A stretch of DNA of 64,000 bases, taken from NCBI RefSeq assembly GCF_029504575.1, contig NZ_JAQFII010000001.1, forward strand, positions 1 through 64,000, given 5' to 3'. Shown here piece after piece: positions 45,167-55,791 of this stretch; the first letter of the stretch is position 1, and the number at the start of each line of letters is the position of its first letter. The position numbers and the translations under genes were made by a program. Source of the DNA: Streptomyces sp. SPB162. Its GTDB lineage: Bacteria; Actinomycetota; Actinomycetes; Streptomycetales; Streptomycetaceae. A model generated the notes under the pieces. It saw nothing but the letters and a program-made list of their open reading frames with translations. It made no database searches and was not told the origin of the DNA.

Positions 45167-45982
45167 ATGAGCATCGATCACGAGTCCGGCATCGACCTGC
45201 AACTGGACCGGCCCCACTCGGCGCGGATGTACGACTACTACCTCGGGGGCTACACCAACTTCCCCGCCGACCGCGAGGCGGCGGGCCGAGCCATCGTGGC
45301 CTTTCCCTCCGCGCTGGTCGCCGCGCGCGCCAACCGCCGCTTCATGCACCGCTCCACCCGCTACCTGGCCTCCCTGGGGCTCACCCAGTTCCTGGACATC
45401 GGCACCGGTATCCCCACCCCGCCCAACCTGCACGAGATCGCCCAAGAGACCGACCCCGCCTCCCGCGTGGTCTACGCCGACAACGACCCCATCGTGCTGG
45501 CCCACGCCGCCGCCCTGCTGCACGGCACTCCCGAAGGGCGCACGGCGTACACGCAGGCGGACGTCACCGACCCCCGGGCCCTCCTGGACTCCCTTGAGGT
45601 CAAACGGACCCTCGACCTCTCCCGACCCGTCGCCCTGAGTCTCAACGCCCTCCTGCACTTCGTCACCGACGACCAGGACGCGCACGGCATCGTCGAAACC
45701 CTCAAGAGCGAGTTGGCCCCCGGCAGCACCCTCACCCTCACCCACCTGACCGCGGACTTCGACCCCGACCCGATCGATCGCGCCCTGCAGGTCTACCGGG
45801 CCGCCGGCACCCCCGTCCAAGCGCGCACCCTCGCCGAGTTCACCGCCTTCTTCACGGACTGGACCTTCCTGGACCCCGGCATCACGTCCACCCAGCAGTG
45901 GCGACCCGATCCCGAGGACAGCCTCGGCGGAATCACCAACAACGAGACCGCCTGCTACGGGGCCATCGCCCGCAAGCCCTGA
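45167..45982 (+). CDS. SAM-dependent methyltransferase, DUF574 type
   Basis: A 271-aa protein. The family signature is plain: RPHSARMYDYYLGGYTNFPADREAA at residues 16-40, then RFMHRSTRYLASLGLTQFLDIGTGIPT (SAM site), VVYADNDPIVLAHA, and a conserved YGAIARKP tail. These proteins are numerous in Streptomyces; the substrate has not been established. Confidence 0.9.
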   Translation: MSIDHESGIDLQLDRPHSARMYDYYLGGYTNFPADREAAGRAIVAFPSALVAARANRRFMHRSTRYLASLGLTQFLDIGTGIPTPPNLHEIAQETDPASRVVYADNDPIVLAHAAALLHGTPEGRTAYTQADVTDPRALLDSLEVKRTLDLSRPVALSLNALLHFVTDDQDAHGIVETLKSELAPGSTLTLTHLTADFDPDPIDRALQVYRAAGTPVQARTLAEFTAFFTDWTFLDPGITSTQQWRPDPEDSLGGITNNETACYGAIARKP

Positions 45983-46003
45983 GCCCGATCCGCACGGTCG
46001 GGC
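45983..46003 (+). terminator. short hairpin after the DUF574 gene
   Basis: GCCCGA pairs with TCGGGC and CCG with CGG inside, with one bulged T, directly after the stop codon. Confidence 0.5.
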
Positions 46004-46072
46004 GACCGACGGCACTCGACTCGCGCGCGCCCCGGCACAGGTCGGCGGATACCGCGCTCATACGATGCGATC

Positions 46073-47080
46073 GTGCTCCTCTCCGTCTACATCGCCTCCG
46101 TCCTCGCGTTCCTCGCCTTCGCCGTCAGCCTCCGCAAGGACCGCCGCCTGTTCCGCAACGCTGTCTTCCTCGGGCTGGGTCTCGGGCTCTTCAGTGTCGC
46201 GTTCGTGGCGTCGCTGCACGGGGCACCGATCCCCGGGACGCGCTTCGTCCTCTACCTGCTGCCGGGGCTGGTCGTGCTCGCCGGCCTCGCGCTGCCCTTC
46301 GCGCTCGTCGCCAACGGTCTGCTGATGGTCCGCAAGGAGGGACGCGGCCTGGGCAACCTGCTGTCACTGCTCGCGGGCCTGGGCATCTTCCTCCTCCTGG
46401 CGTTCCTCGCCTTCGCCGCGAGCTCCGGGTCCCGTGTGATCTTCTCCGCGGGTGTGCTGACCGTGTTCGTCGTCGCGTATGTCTCGTTCCTCTTCGTCTG
46501 CTACCTCATGTACTCCTTCCTCTACGGGCGGATCACGGTGCGCGCCGGTGTGGACTTCGTCGTCGTGCTCGGCTGCGGTCTGGCCGGTGACCAGGTCCCG
46601 CCCCTGCTCGCGTCCCGGCTGGAGCGGGCACTGGCCGCCTACGCGGCGGAGGAGCGCCACGGTGGGTCGCCCCACCTGCTGGTCTCCGGCGGGCAGGGGC
46701 CCGACGAGGGCCGCCCCGAGTCGCACGCCATGGCGGAGTACCTGGTGGCGAAGGGGGTTCCGGAAGAGCGGATCCTGCGGGAGGAGCAGTCGCGGACCAC
46801 GGAGGAGAACCTGGCCTGCAGCAAGGCGTTGATGGCGGAGCGCGGCCCGGCGTACCGGTGCGTCGTGGTGACCAACAACTTCCATGCGTTCCGGGCCGCG
46901 CTGATGGCGCGACGGGCGGGCATCAACGGGCAGGTGATCGGCTCACCCACCGCCGCGTACTTCTGGCCGAGCGCGACGATCAGGGAGTTCGTGGCGATCT
47001 TCGTGGACCACCTGAAGTTGAATCTCGCGATCTGCGGCGGACTCGTCGCGCTCGGCGTGGCGGCCCTCGTCGCGACCTGA
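46073..47080 (+). CDS. YdcF/ElyC-family (DUF218) membrane protein
   Basis: A 335-aa protein from GTG. Five or so N-terminal membrane helices (to about residue 160) precede the DUF218 domain: DFVVVLGCGLAGDQVPPLLASRLERAL, LLVSGGQGPDEGRPESHAMAEYLV, RTTEENLACS, VVVTNNFHAFRAALMA. A final hydrophobic helix closes the protein. E. coli relatives ElyC and SanA affect envelope integrity; the reaction is unknown. Confidence 0.88.
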   Translation: MLLSVYIASVLAFLAFAVSLRKDRRLFRNAVFLGLGLGLFSVAFVASLHGAPIPGTRFVLYLLPGLVVLAGLALPFALVANGLLMVRKEGRGLGNLLSLLAGLGIFLLLAFLAFAASSGSRVIFSAGVLTVFVVAYVSFLFVCYLMYSFLYGRITVRAGVDFVVVLGCGLAGDQVPPLLASRLERALAAYAAEERHGGSPHLLVSGGQGPDEGRPESHAMAEYLVAKGVPEERILREEQSRTTEENLACSKALMAERGPAYRCVVVTNNFHAFRAALMARRAGINGQVIGSPTAAYFWPSATIREFVAIFVDHLKLNLAICGGLVALGVAALVAT

Positions 47081-47124
47081 ACCGGCGCAGTGGCAGTGCT
47101 CGAAGGCCTGACGCGCGACCGCCC

Positions 47125-48138
47125 CTACTCCCGCCGGGCGCGCGCCAGGCTCGCCGGACGTACCGCTCCCGGGCCGAAACGGGCGTTGGCGCGGTCGATG
47201 GCCGGTTCGATGGCGAGGCGGTTCTCCCGGACCTGGTCCAGGCTCAGTTGCTGCGCCGCGTCGTGGGCGGGGCGCAGTTGCTCGGCGCGCACGCTGAGGG
47301 ATCGGACCCGGGCCCGCTGCAGACCCAGCGCGGTGTACAGCGCGTAGACGGTGGCGCGGACGTCATCCCCGTGCGCCGAGGCTTCGGGCAGTGACCGGGT
47401 CCTGGTGGTGGTCGAACGGTCGGCGTAGCGGACGGTGAGGGACAGGGCGCCGGTGATCTGCGCCTGGGAGCGCAGACGGGAGCCGAGCTGGTCGCTGAGG
47501 TCGAGCAGGACGCGCCGGTGCCGCCCGGGGTCGAGCTCGTCGCGGTCGAAGTGGTGGTCGGCGGAGACGGAGCGGGCGACGGGCTGCGGGGTGACGGGGC
47601 GGGGGTCTCGGCCGTGGGCGAGGTCGTGCAGGGCCCGCCCCGTGGTCGCTCCCAGGAGCCGCTGGGTCGTGAGCAACGGCGCGTCGGCGAGGTCCCCGAT
47701 ACGGTGCAGGCCGTGCCGGACCAGCGTCTTCGCGGTGGCCGGTCCGACGCCGGGCAGGGCGCCGACGGGTTGCGGGCGCAGGAACGCGGCGACGTCGTGC
47801 GGGTCGTGGCCGATGACGGTGATGCCGCCCGGCGCCGTCACCGCGGCGGCCATGCCGGCCAGCAGCCGGTTGCCCGCGACGGCCAGCGTCACCTGCACCC
47901 CGTGCAGCGCCACGACCCGCATCCGGATCAGTTCGGCGAGGTCCCGGGGGGATCGGTCGAAATACCGCAGCGCACCGCTGAGGTCCATCTGCGCGCCGTC
48001 GGGTTCCAGCGCCTGGACGCGCGGGCTGATGCCCTGCAGGACTTCCAGGAGCTGCTGGTACAGCGCGGGGTCGTCGCGGGTCTCGCCGTGGAAGTGCGCG
48101 TGCAGGATGTGGCGCTGCGCCGGTTGCATGAGGGTCAC
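47125..48138 (-). CDS. Y-family polymerase-like protein, ImuB-like
   Basis: About 337 aa from GTG 48138, which overlaps the dnaE2 stop as GTGA (ATG 48129 is the alternative). Palm, thumb and little finger of Y-family polymerases are recognisable: ALPGVGPATAKTLVRHGLHRIGDLA (helix-hairpin-helix) and RSVSADHHFDRDEL. Metal-site residues are mostly gone: the usual DxD at the N-terminus reads HAHFHG, and SIDEA reads EPDGA, keeping only one Asp. This loss and coupling to dnaE2 match ImuB, the inactive adaptor of mutasomes. Confidence 0.82.
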   Translation of the reverse strand: MTLMQPAQRHILHAHFHGETRDDPALYQQLLEVLQGISPRVQALEPDGAQMDLSGALRYFDRSPRDLAELIRMRVVALHGVQVTLAVAGNRLLAGMAAAVTAPGGITVIGHDPHDVAAFLRPQPVGALPGVGPATAKTLVRHGLHRIGDLADAPLLTTQRLLGATTGRALHDLAHGRDPRPVTPQPVARSVSADHHFDRDELDPGRHRRVLLDLSDQLGSRLRSQAQITGALSLTVRYADRSTTTRTRSLPEASAHGDDVRATVYALYTALGLQRARVRSLSVRAEQLRPAHDAAQQLSLDQVRENRLAIEPAIDRANARFGPGAVRPASLARARRE

Positions 48139-51100
48139 CCCGCACTTCCGGGGCTGATGTGACCGAGCTTGGCGAGGTTCGCGGAGCGGGTGCCGGCAGG
48201 CTGCAGGTCGGCCCACGGGTGCAGGACGGCGCCGGTGGTTCCGTTGGCGAGTGCGCGCCGCGGCGGCTGGGCGGGGGTGGGCCCGGGGACGGCTGTGTCG
48301 CCCAGGAGGCGCACGACGGCCTCGGGTCCGTGGTCGCGGCGGGCGGTGGCGAGCGCTTCGAGGTCCCAGACGCGGCTGCCGACCACCGTGCGGCGCGGTC
48401 CGCGGCGCTGGACGGTGCCGCGGACCAGGAGCAGTCCGCTGTGGAAGACGGTGTGGGCGCAGGCGGCGTGGGAGTCCTCGAAGAAGGCCAGGTCGACAAG
48501 GCCGGAGCCGTCTTCGAGGGTGACGAAGATGATGCGCTTGCCCGACGCGATGGGCGGGGTCTGCGTCGAGGCGCGCACCCCGGCGACCAGGACGGTCTGC
48601 CCGGACTCGAAGGCCTCCAGGTGGGCGGCGTCGGTGGCGCCGACCTCGCGCAGGAGCCGGTGGTGGTGCTCCATGAGGTGCTGGCTGACGTCGATGCTCA
48701 ACGTCTCCAGTTCCGCGCCCAGCGCTTCGCGGCCGGTCATCTCCGGCAGGCCGCTGGGGGCGGAGCCGGCGCTGATGTCCTGCAGCGGCAGCTGACCGTC
48801 GCCCTGGCGGCCGCGGGCGTGGGCGTGGAGTTCGGCGATCTGCAGGAGCAGGTCCCGGCGGGTCAGCGACCCGCGCAGGGCGTCCAGGGCGCCGACCTCC
48901 GCGAGGCGTTCCGCGGTGGGGCGGTCGGGGCGGCCGCGCTGCCACAGATCCTGCAGCGAGGTGTAGGGCTGGGCGTCCACCAGGCGGCCGACCTGGTCCT
49001 CGCTGATGCCCTTGACCGCGGAGAACGCCAGCCGTACACCCCAGGTGCCGTCGTCGGTCTTCTCCACGGTGTGAGTGGCCCGGGAGTGGTTGACGTCGAC
49101 GCCCAGGACGGGCACGTCGTGGCGCCGGGCGTCCGCGACGATCACCCGCTTGGGCCACATCCCCGGGTCGTGTTCGAGGAGACCGGCCACCAGGAAGGCC
49201 GGGAAGTGCGCTTTCAGCCAGGCCGACTGCAGGGCGGGTACGGCGAAGGCGACCGCGTGCGCCCGGCAGAAGCCGAACGAGCCGAACCCCTCGATGATCC
49301 TCCACACCTCCTCCCGGACCTCGGGGGTGTAGCCGCGGGCGGCGGCCTCCCGGTGGAACCACTCCCGCAGTTTCGGCAGGCGGTTCCTGTCGCCCAGGGC
49401 GCGGCGGCCGACTTCGCCCATGGCACGGTCGCAGCCGGTGAGGGTCGCGAGCATGTCGATGATCTGCTCGTGCCAGATCGTCACCCCGTAGGTGTCGGCG
49501 AGGACCGGTTCGAGGTCGGGGTGCGGGTAGACGGGGGCGGCGCCGTGGCGGGCGGCGATGTACTGGGCGGGCATCCCGCCGGCGACCGGTCCCGGACGGA
49601 AGAGGCTGATGTCGGCGATGACGTCCTGCGGGTCCCTGGGCTGCAGTCGGGCCAGCAGATCCTGCTGGCCGGGGCTCTCCAGCTGGAACATGCCGATGGT
49701 GTCGGAGGCCTGGATCAGCTTGAAGGCGAAGAAGTCGTCCAGCGGCACCTGCCGGTGGTCGTCGAGGTCGATGCTCTGCCCGGTGACGCGCTGGATCTCG
49801 GTGACGGCGTGCGCCATCGCGGACTGCATCCGCACCCCCAGCACATCCAGTTTGATCAGCCCGAGGTCCTCGACGTCCTCCTTGTCGGCCTGCACCATCG
49901 GGTAGCCGCCCGGGGTGGGCTGCACCGGCAGCCGGTCCAGCAGGGTGGTGTTGCTGACGATGACGCCGCACGGGTGCATCGCCATCCCGCGGGGCAGCGC
50001 GTCCAGGCCTTCGGCGAGTTCCCACAGCGGTCCGAACCGGTCCGCCGCCGCGGCCAGGTCCCGCAGTTCCGGCAGCTCGGCCAGGGCCGAGGTGATGTCG
50101 CAGGCCCGGATGTGCGGGAACGACTTCGCGATGCGGTCCACCGTGTGCGGCGCGATGCCCAGGGCCATACCGGTGTCGCGCAGGGCGTGGCGGGCCCGGT
50201 AGGTCTCGGGCATGCCGGTGACCGCGACACGCTCCGTGCCGAAGCGTTCGATGATCCGGTCGTAGACCTCCAGGCGGCGGGCGGACTCCACGTCGATGTC
50301 GATGTCGGGCAGTGAGTTCCGCCGGGGGTTGAGGAAGCGCTCGAAGAGCAGGTGGTGTTCCAGCGGGTTGGCGGTGGCGATGTACAGGGCGTGGTTGACC
50401 ATGGAGCCGGCGCCCGAGCCACGGGCGGCCACCCGGATCCCCATCTCCCGCACGTCGGCCACGACGGCCGCCACGGTGAGAAAGTACGTGTCGTACTGCA
50501 TGCGGGCGATGACCTCGAGCTCCTCCTCCAATCTCTGTACCGCAGCCGCGTCACGGTCCAGACCCCGTCGGATCATGCCCGCCTCACAACGCTTCCGCAG
50601 CAACGCCGCCGCCTCACCCGGACCCGGGCCGGCGCCAACGACCGCAGATTCGGGAAAGTGCGGGGTGCCCAGCCCCAGGTCGGCCACCGGGTCGACGCGG
50701 CACCGCTCCGCCGTGCGGTCGGTCTCCGCCAGCAGCCGCCGCGCGCGCTCCGTCCCGGCACCCGCCGCCTCGGTGACGCGGTCGGCGACCGTGGACATCG
50801 CCGTCGGGTCCTTCAGCCAGCGCTCGCCGGTGTCGAGGCGGCGCCGGTCGATGGGGCGCAGCAGCCGGGCGGCGTCCAGGACGTCGGCGAGGCGGTGCTG
50901 CTCGCGGTCGGCGTAGCGGACCGCGTTGGTCAGCACGGCCGGGACGCCGAGCCGGTCGGCCAGGGCCAGGGTGCGGCCGGCCAGCCGCAGGGAGCCGGGG
51001 CCGGTGCCCTGCAGGCCGAACCACGCCACCTCCATCCGCAGGTTGTCACCGGCCAGGTCGCGCCATGGGGTGAGGAGCTGTCCTGCCAGGTCCTCACGGC

Positions 51101-51578
51101 CGGCGCTCAGGGCGCGGACGGGTTCGGAGACCGGGCCCAGCAGGACCGTCAGCCCCTCCCCCGCGTACTGGGCCAAGGCCGCCCAGGACACCACCGGCAC
51201 ACCCGCGACCGGATCGGTGTACGCGGTGGACACCAGGCGGCACAGCCGGGCCCATCCGTCGGCGTGCTGCGCCAGCAGCGTCACCCGCAGTGGTGCCTCC
51301 ACCACGTGGGCGCCGCCGCGCACCGGAGTGCGGGAACGGGTCGCGGTGGGTGCGTGGCGGTGGGGCGCGACGGCGATGTCGACACCGAGGATCGGGCGGA
51401 CGCCGTGGGTCGCGCAGGACTTGGCGAACCGTACGATCCCGGTGACTGTGTCACGGTCGGTGAGCGCGAGTGCACCCATGCCTCGTTCCGCCGCACGGCG
51501 CACCAACTGGTCGACGTGCGCGGCGCCGTAGCGGGCCGAATAGCCGGACATGGCGTGGAGGTGCGTAAACGATGGCAT
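48135..51578 (-). CDS. dnaE2: error-prone DNA polymerase III alpha subunit DnaE2
   Basis: A 1147-aa protein; ATG 51578 has GGAGG 5 bases upstream. An N-terminal PHP domain (FTHLHAMSGYSARYGAAH, LALTDRDTVTG), the polymerase core with NPLEHHLLFERFLNPRRNSLPDIDIDVES (catalytic Asp pair), DVLGVRMQSAMAHAV, FRPGPVAGGMPAQYI, tandem HhH and a C-terminal OB fold (TVLVAGVRASTQTPP). Performs mutagenic lesion bypass. Coupled to the ImuB-like gene and preceded by a LexA-like box. Confidence 0.94.
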   Translation of the reverse strand: MPSFTHLHAMSGYSARYGAAHVDQLVRRAAERGMGALALTDRDTVTGIVRFAKSCATHGVRPILGVDIAVAPHRHAPTATRSRTPVRGGAHVVEAPLRVTLLAQHADGWARLCRLVSTAYTDPVAGVPVVSWAALAQYAGEGLTVLLGPVSEPVRALSAGREDLAGQLLTPWRDLAGDNLRMEVAWFGLQGTGPGSLRLAGRTLALADRLGVPAVLTNAVRYADREQHRLADVLDAARLLRPIDRRRLDTGERWLKDPTAMSTVADRVTEAAGAGTERARRLLAETDRTAERCRVDPVADLGLGTPHFPESAVVGAGPGPGEAAALLRKRCEAGMIRRGLDRDAAAVQRLEEELEVIARMQYDTYFLTVAAVVADVREMGIRVAARGSGAGSMVNHALYIATANPLEHHLLFERFLNPRRNSLPDIDIDVESARRLEVYDRIIERFGTERVAVTGMPETYRARHALRDTGMALGIAPHTVDRIAKSFPHIRACDITSALAELPELRDLAAAADRFGPLWELAEGLDALPRGMAMHPCGVIVSNTTLLDRLPVQPTPGGYPMVQADKEDVEDLGLIKLDVLGVRMQSAMAHAVTEIQRVTGQSIDLDDHRQVPLDDFFAFKLIQASDTIGMFQLESPGQQDLLARLQPRDPQDVIADISLFRPGPVAGGMPAQYIAARHGAAPVYPHPDLEPVLADTYGVTIWHEQIIDMLATLTGCDRAMGEVGRRALGDRNRLPKLREWFHREAAARGYTPEVREEVWRIIEGFGSFGFCRAHAVAFAVPALQSAWLKAHFPAFLVAGLLEHDPGMWPKRVIVADARRHDVPVLGVDVNHSRATHTVEKTDDGTWGVRLAFSAVKGISEDQVGRLVDAQPYTSLQDLWQRGRPDRPTAERLAEVGALDALRGSLTRRDLLLQIAELHAHARGRQGDGQLPLQDISAGSAPSGLPEMTGREALGAELETLSIDVSQHLMEHHHRLLREVGATDAAHLEAFESGQTVLVAGVRASTQTPPIASGKRIIFVTLEDGSGLVDLAFFEDSHAACAHTVFHSGLLLVRGTVQRRGPRRTVVGSRVWDLEALATARRDHGPEAVVRLLGDTAVPGPTPAQPPRRALANGTTGAVLHPWADLQPAGTRSANLAKLGHISPGSAG

Positions 51579-51653
51579 CGGCACCTCCACTCACAGTCCA
51601 CGCGTCCTCCCCCACCGGATCTCCTCCGTCGCTCTTCCACCATAACCCGAGAT

Positions 51654-51669
51654 CCGTACATTTGTTCGA
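51654..51669 (-). promoter_or_regulatory. LexA/SOS-like box before dnaE2
   Basis: On the minus strand TCGAACAAATGTACGG: the left half TCGAAC is perfect for the actinobacterial SOS box (TCGAAC-N4-GTTCGA) and the right half keeps four of six positions. It lies 76 bp upstream of the dnaE2 start. Confidence 0.75.
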
Positions 51670-51672
51670 TAG

Positions 51673-53478
<1,806 letters not shown>

Positions 53479-54413
53479 ATGAAGCCGCTGTGGTCCGGAA
53501 CGGTCTCCTTCGGGCTGGTCTCCATCCCGGTGCGCCTGGGATCGACGGTGAGCAGCCACAAGATCCCGTTCCGGCAGATGCACAAGGCGGACCACGGGCC
53601 GGTCCGGTACCGCAAGAAGTGCGAGCTGGACGACACGGTCCTCAACCAGGACGAGATCGGCCGCGCCTACGAGACGTCCGACGGCACGCTGGTGGAGATC
53701 ACCGACGACGAACTCGCCGCCATGCCGCTGCCCACCGCCAAGACGATCGAGATCAGCGGCTTCCTCGACATGGCCGGCGTTCCCAGCGCCCAGTACAACA
53801 CCCCGTACGTCCTGCAGCCGAGCTCCGGCGGCGACAAGCCCTACGTCCTGATGCGCCAGGCCCTCGCCCGCTCAGGGAAGGCAGCTGTGGGCAAGGTGGC
53901 GCTGCACAACAAGGAACAGCTGGTGCTGATCTACGCCCATGACGATGTCCTGATCGCCCACACCCTGCACTGGCCCGACGAGATGAAGTCCCCCGCCGAG
54001 GGGCCGCGCCCACCGCCAAGGTGGAGCTCGCCGACAACGAGATCAAGGCCGCCATCGCCCTCATCGACGCACTGGGCGAAGCGGACCTGGACACCTACGA
54101 GGACCAGTACACCGCCGCGGTGGCGGACCTGGTGCGCGGCAAGGTCGAAGGCGCCGAGGTCGCTCCGGCCGGCGCTCCCGCGCCGGCGGCCGGGAAGGTC
54201 GTGGACCTCATGGAGGCGCTGGAGGCCAGCCTCGCCCAGGCCAAGGAGAACCGCGGCCAGGACGCCACGGTCCACGACATCGCCCCGGCGAAGGCGAAGG
54301 CGAGCGCCGACAAGGCGCCCGCGAAGAAGACGACGGCGAAGAAGACGACCGCGAAGAAGGCGGCGAAGAAGGCCCCCGCGAAGAAGACCGCCGCGCGCAA
54401 GCGCAGCGCCTGA
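53479..54413 (+). pseudogene. ku: Ku DNA end-binding protein, frameshifted
   Basis: MKPLWSGTVSFGLVSIPVRLGS starts a normal bacterial Ku core: KKCELDDTVLNQDEIGRAYE, ELAAMPLPTAKTIEI, VLIAHTLHWPDEM. After KSPAEG the frame fails at a G run (54000-54003); the next frame resumes VELADNEIKAAIALIDALGE and continues to a Lys-rich tail (KKTTAKKTTAKKAAKKAPA) typical of Streptomyces Ku. One more G restores a ~311-aa protein that would act in non-homologous end joining; ligD is not present here. As given, the C-terminal arm is lost. Confidence 0.85.
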
Positions 54414-54554
54414 CCGCCCGGCCATCGGGGGCGGACTCACGCCGAGTGATCATCGACCGTCGCCCCGACGTGCCCAAAACGCTGCGGCCAGGACCGCCGG
54501 CCAGTGCAGGATGACACCTCCGTCATCCACACAAACCGACAGGACTGGGGTGCA

Positions 54555-55157
54555 GTGAACAGCCGACTTCGTCACTTGTGGAGCCGTTCAGCCAGAGCCG
54601 TGTTCCGCGGCAGGATCGCCGCGATCGTGGGAGCGGTCGCGCTGCTCGCGGCCGTGTTCACCGGCACGGCCACCGGAACGTCCGCGGCCGCCGACAGCCG
54701 GGCACAGGCCGCGGTGGGCGGATGGACCTGTCCGGGCGTGGCCGTGCCACCCGGATACGTGATCACCATGTTCGACCGGAACGGCTGCAACGGCGCGGGA
54801 GCGTGGTTGCAGCAGCCCGTCCGTGACGGGATCTGGACCTGCGCGGGATCGCCGATCGTGTCCGGCTACGTCATCACCATGTACGACCGCAATGGCTGCA
54901 GCGGCATCGGCGCCTGGTTCCACAAGCTCGCCCGCGACGGGATCTGGACCTGTGCCGGGTCCCCGGTCGTGTCCGGGTACGTCATCACCAACTACGACCG
55001 CAACGGCTGCAGCGGCATCGGCGCCTGGTTCCATCAACTGGTGCGCAACGGCATCTGGACCTGCCCCTACTCCCCCATCCCGGCGGGCTACCGCAGCACC
55101 ACGTATGACGCGCGCGGGTGCAGCGGCCTGGGCGCCTGGCTCACCGTTCGCGCCTGA
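54555..55157 (+). CDS. secreted protein of four tandem Cys-pair repeats
   Basis: A 200-aa protein from GTG 54555. A signal sequence (IAAIVGAVALLAAVFTGTATG) is followed by four ~37-residue repeats of the form G-W/I-WTC-x-GSPx-VSGYVIT-x-YDRNGC-x-GxGAWF, each with two Cys. The repeats fill the whole mature protein. The family is not recognised; lectin-like or surface-binding roles are possible but unsupported. A perfect 36-bp hairpin follows the gene. Confidence 0.75.
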   Translation: MNSRLRHLWSRSARAVFRGRIAAIVGAVALLAAVFTGTATGTSAAADSRAQAAVGGWTCPGVAVPPGYVITMFDRNGCNGAGAWLQQPVRDGIWTCAGSPIVSGYVITMYDRNGCSGIGAWFHKLARDGIWTCAGSPVVSGYVITNYDRNGCSGIGAWFHQLVRNGIWTCPYSPIPAGYRSTTYDARGCSGLGAWLTVRA

Positions 55158-55170
55158 CCTCGAACGGACT

Positions 55171-55206
55171 CCCGTAGGCACCGCCCGGCCGGGCGGTGCC
55201 TACGGG
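55171..55206 (+). terminator. perfect 36-bp inverted-repeat terminator
   Basis: Eighteen bases (CCCGTAGGCACCGCCCGG) followed at once by their exact reverse complement, then a short T-rich patch. It begins 14 bp after the repeat-protein stop. Confidence 0.88.
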
Positions 55207-55351
55207 CGGTTTTCGGACGATCTTCCGACACCCAAGCGCCACCCCGCGGCTACGGAACGTGCGGGGAGGCCCACGTTCCCCTTCCGCGACAGCCAACGCC
55301 GGCACCGGGGTCGGCCGCAGTGGAGTGGTGCGTTGCGGGTAGGCGCGAGGC

Positions 55352-55738
55352 ATGGCGGAGCGGGAAGCAGTGCAAGAGCCGGTGGAGCTGTGCGACTGGT
55401 GCGGCCGGCTCTGGTACGACGGCGGAGTCCTGGCGATAGTGCGTGACTCCTCGGCCGTACATGCCACCGATCCGGCCAAGGACGGCATGCGGCTCCTCGT
55501 GGCCTGCGGCGGCGAACACCTGGGGGCGCTCCTGGAGAGGTACCGCCAACGGCCCTTCGTCGAGGAGGAGTTGTGGTCCTGGCAGATCGTCCGGGCCCTG
55601 TCGGCCGCTCCGCACGACATGACCGTCGAGGAGCTCAGCCCGGTGACCGGCCTGACCACGCCACAGATCCACCGGGCGCTGGCCTGGCGCGACGAGTGCG
55701 CCCTGCACGCCGACCGACCCGGACAGGACCCGCCGTAG
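55352..55738 (+). CDS. small hypothetical protein with CxxC
   Basis: A 128-aa protein. The N-terminal ELCDWCGRLWYDGG has a CxxC like half of a zinc ribbon, with another Cys in LVACGGEHL. The C-terminal half (DMTVEELSPVTGLTTPQIHRALAWRDECAL) looks like a winged-helix segment. No characterised relative recalled. Confidence 0.6.
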   Translation: MAEREAVQEPVELCDWCGRLWYDGGVLAIVRDSSAVHATDPAKDGMRLLVACGGEHLGALLERYRQRPFVEEELWSWQIVRALSAAPHDMTVEELSPVTGLTTPQIHRALAWRDECALHADRPGQDPP

Positions 55739-55791
55739 CACCGGTGGCACTGACCTGACCGCTGCCGGGGAGTGCCGAGGCGCTTCGGCGG

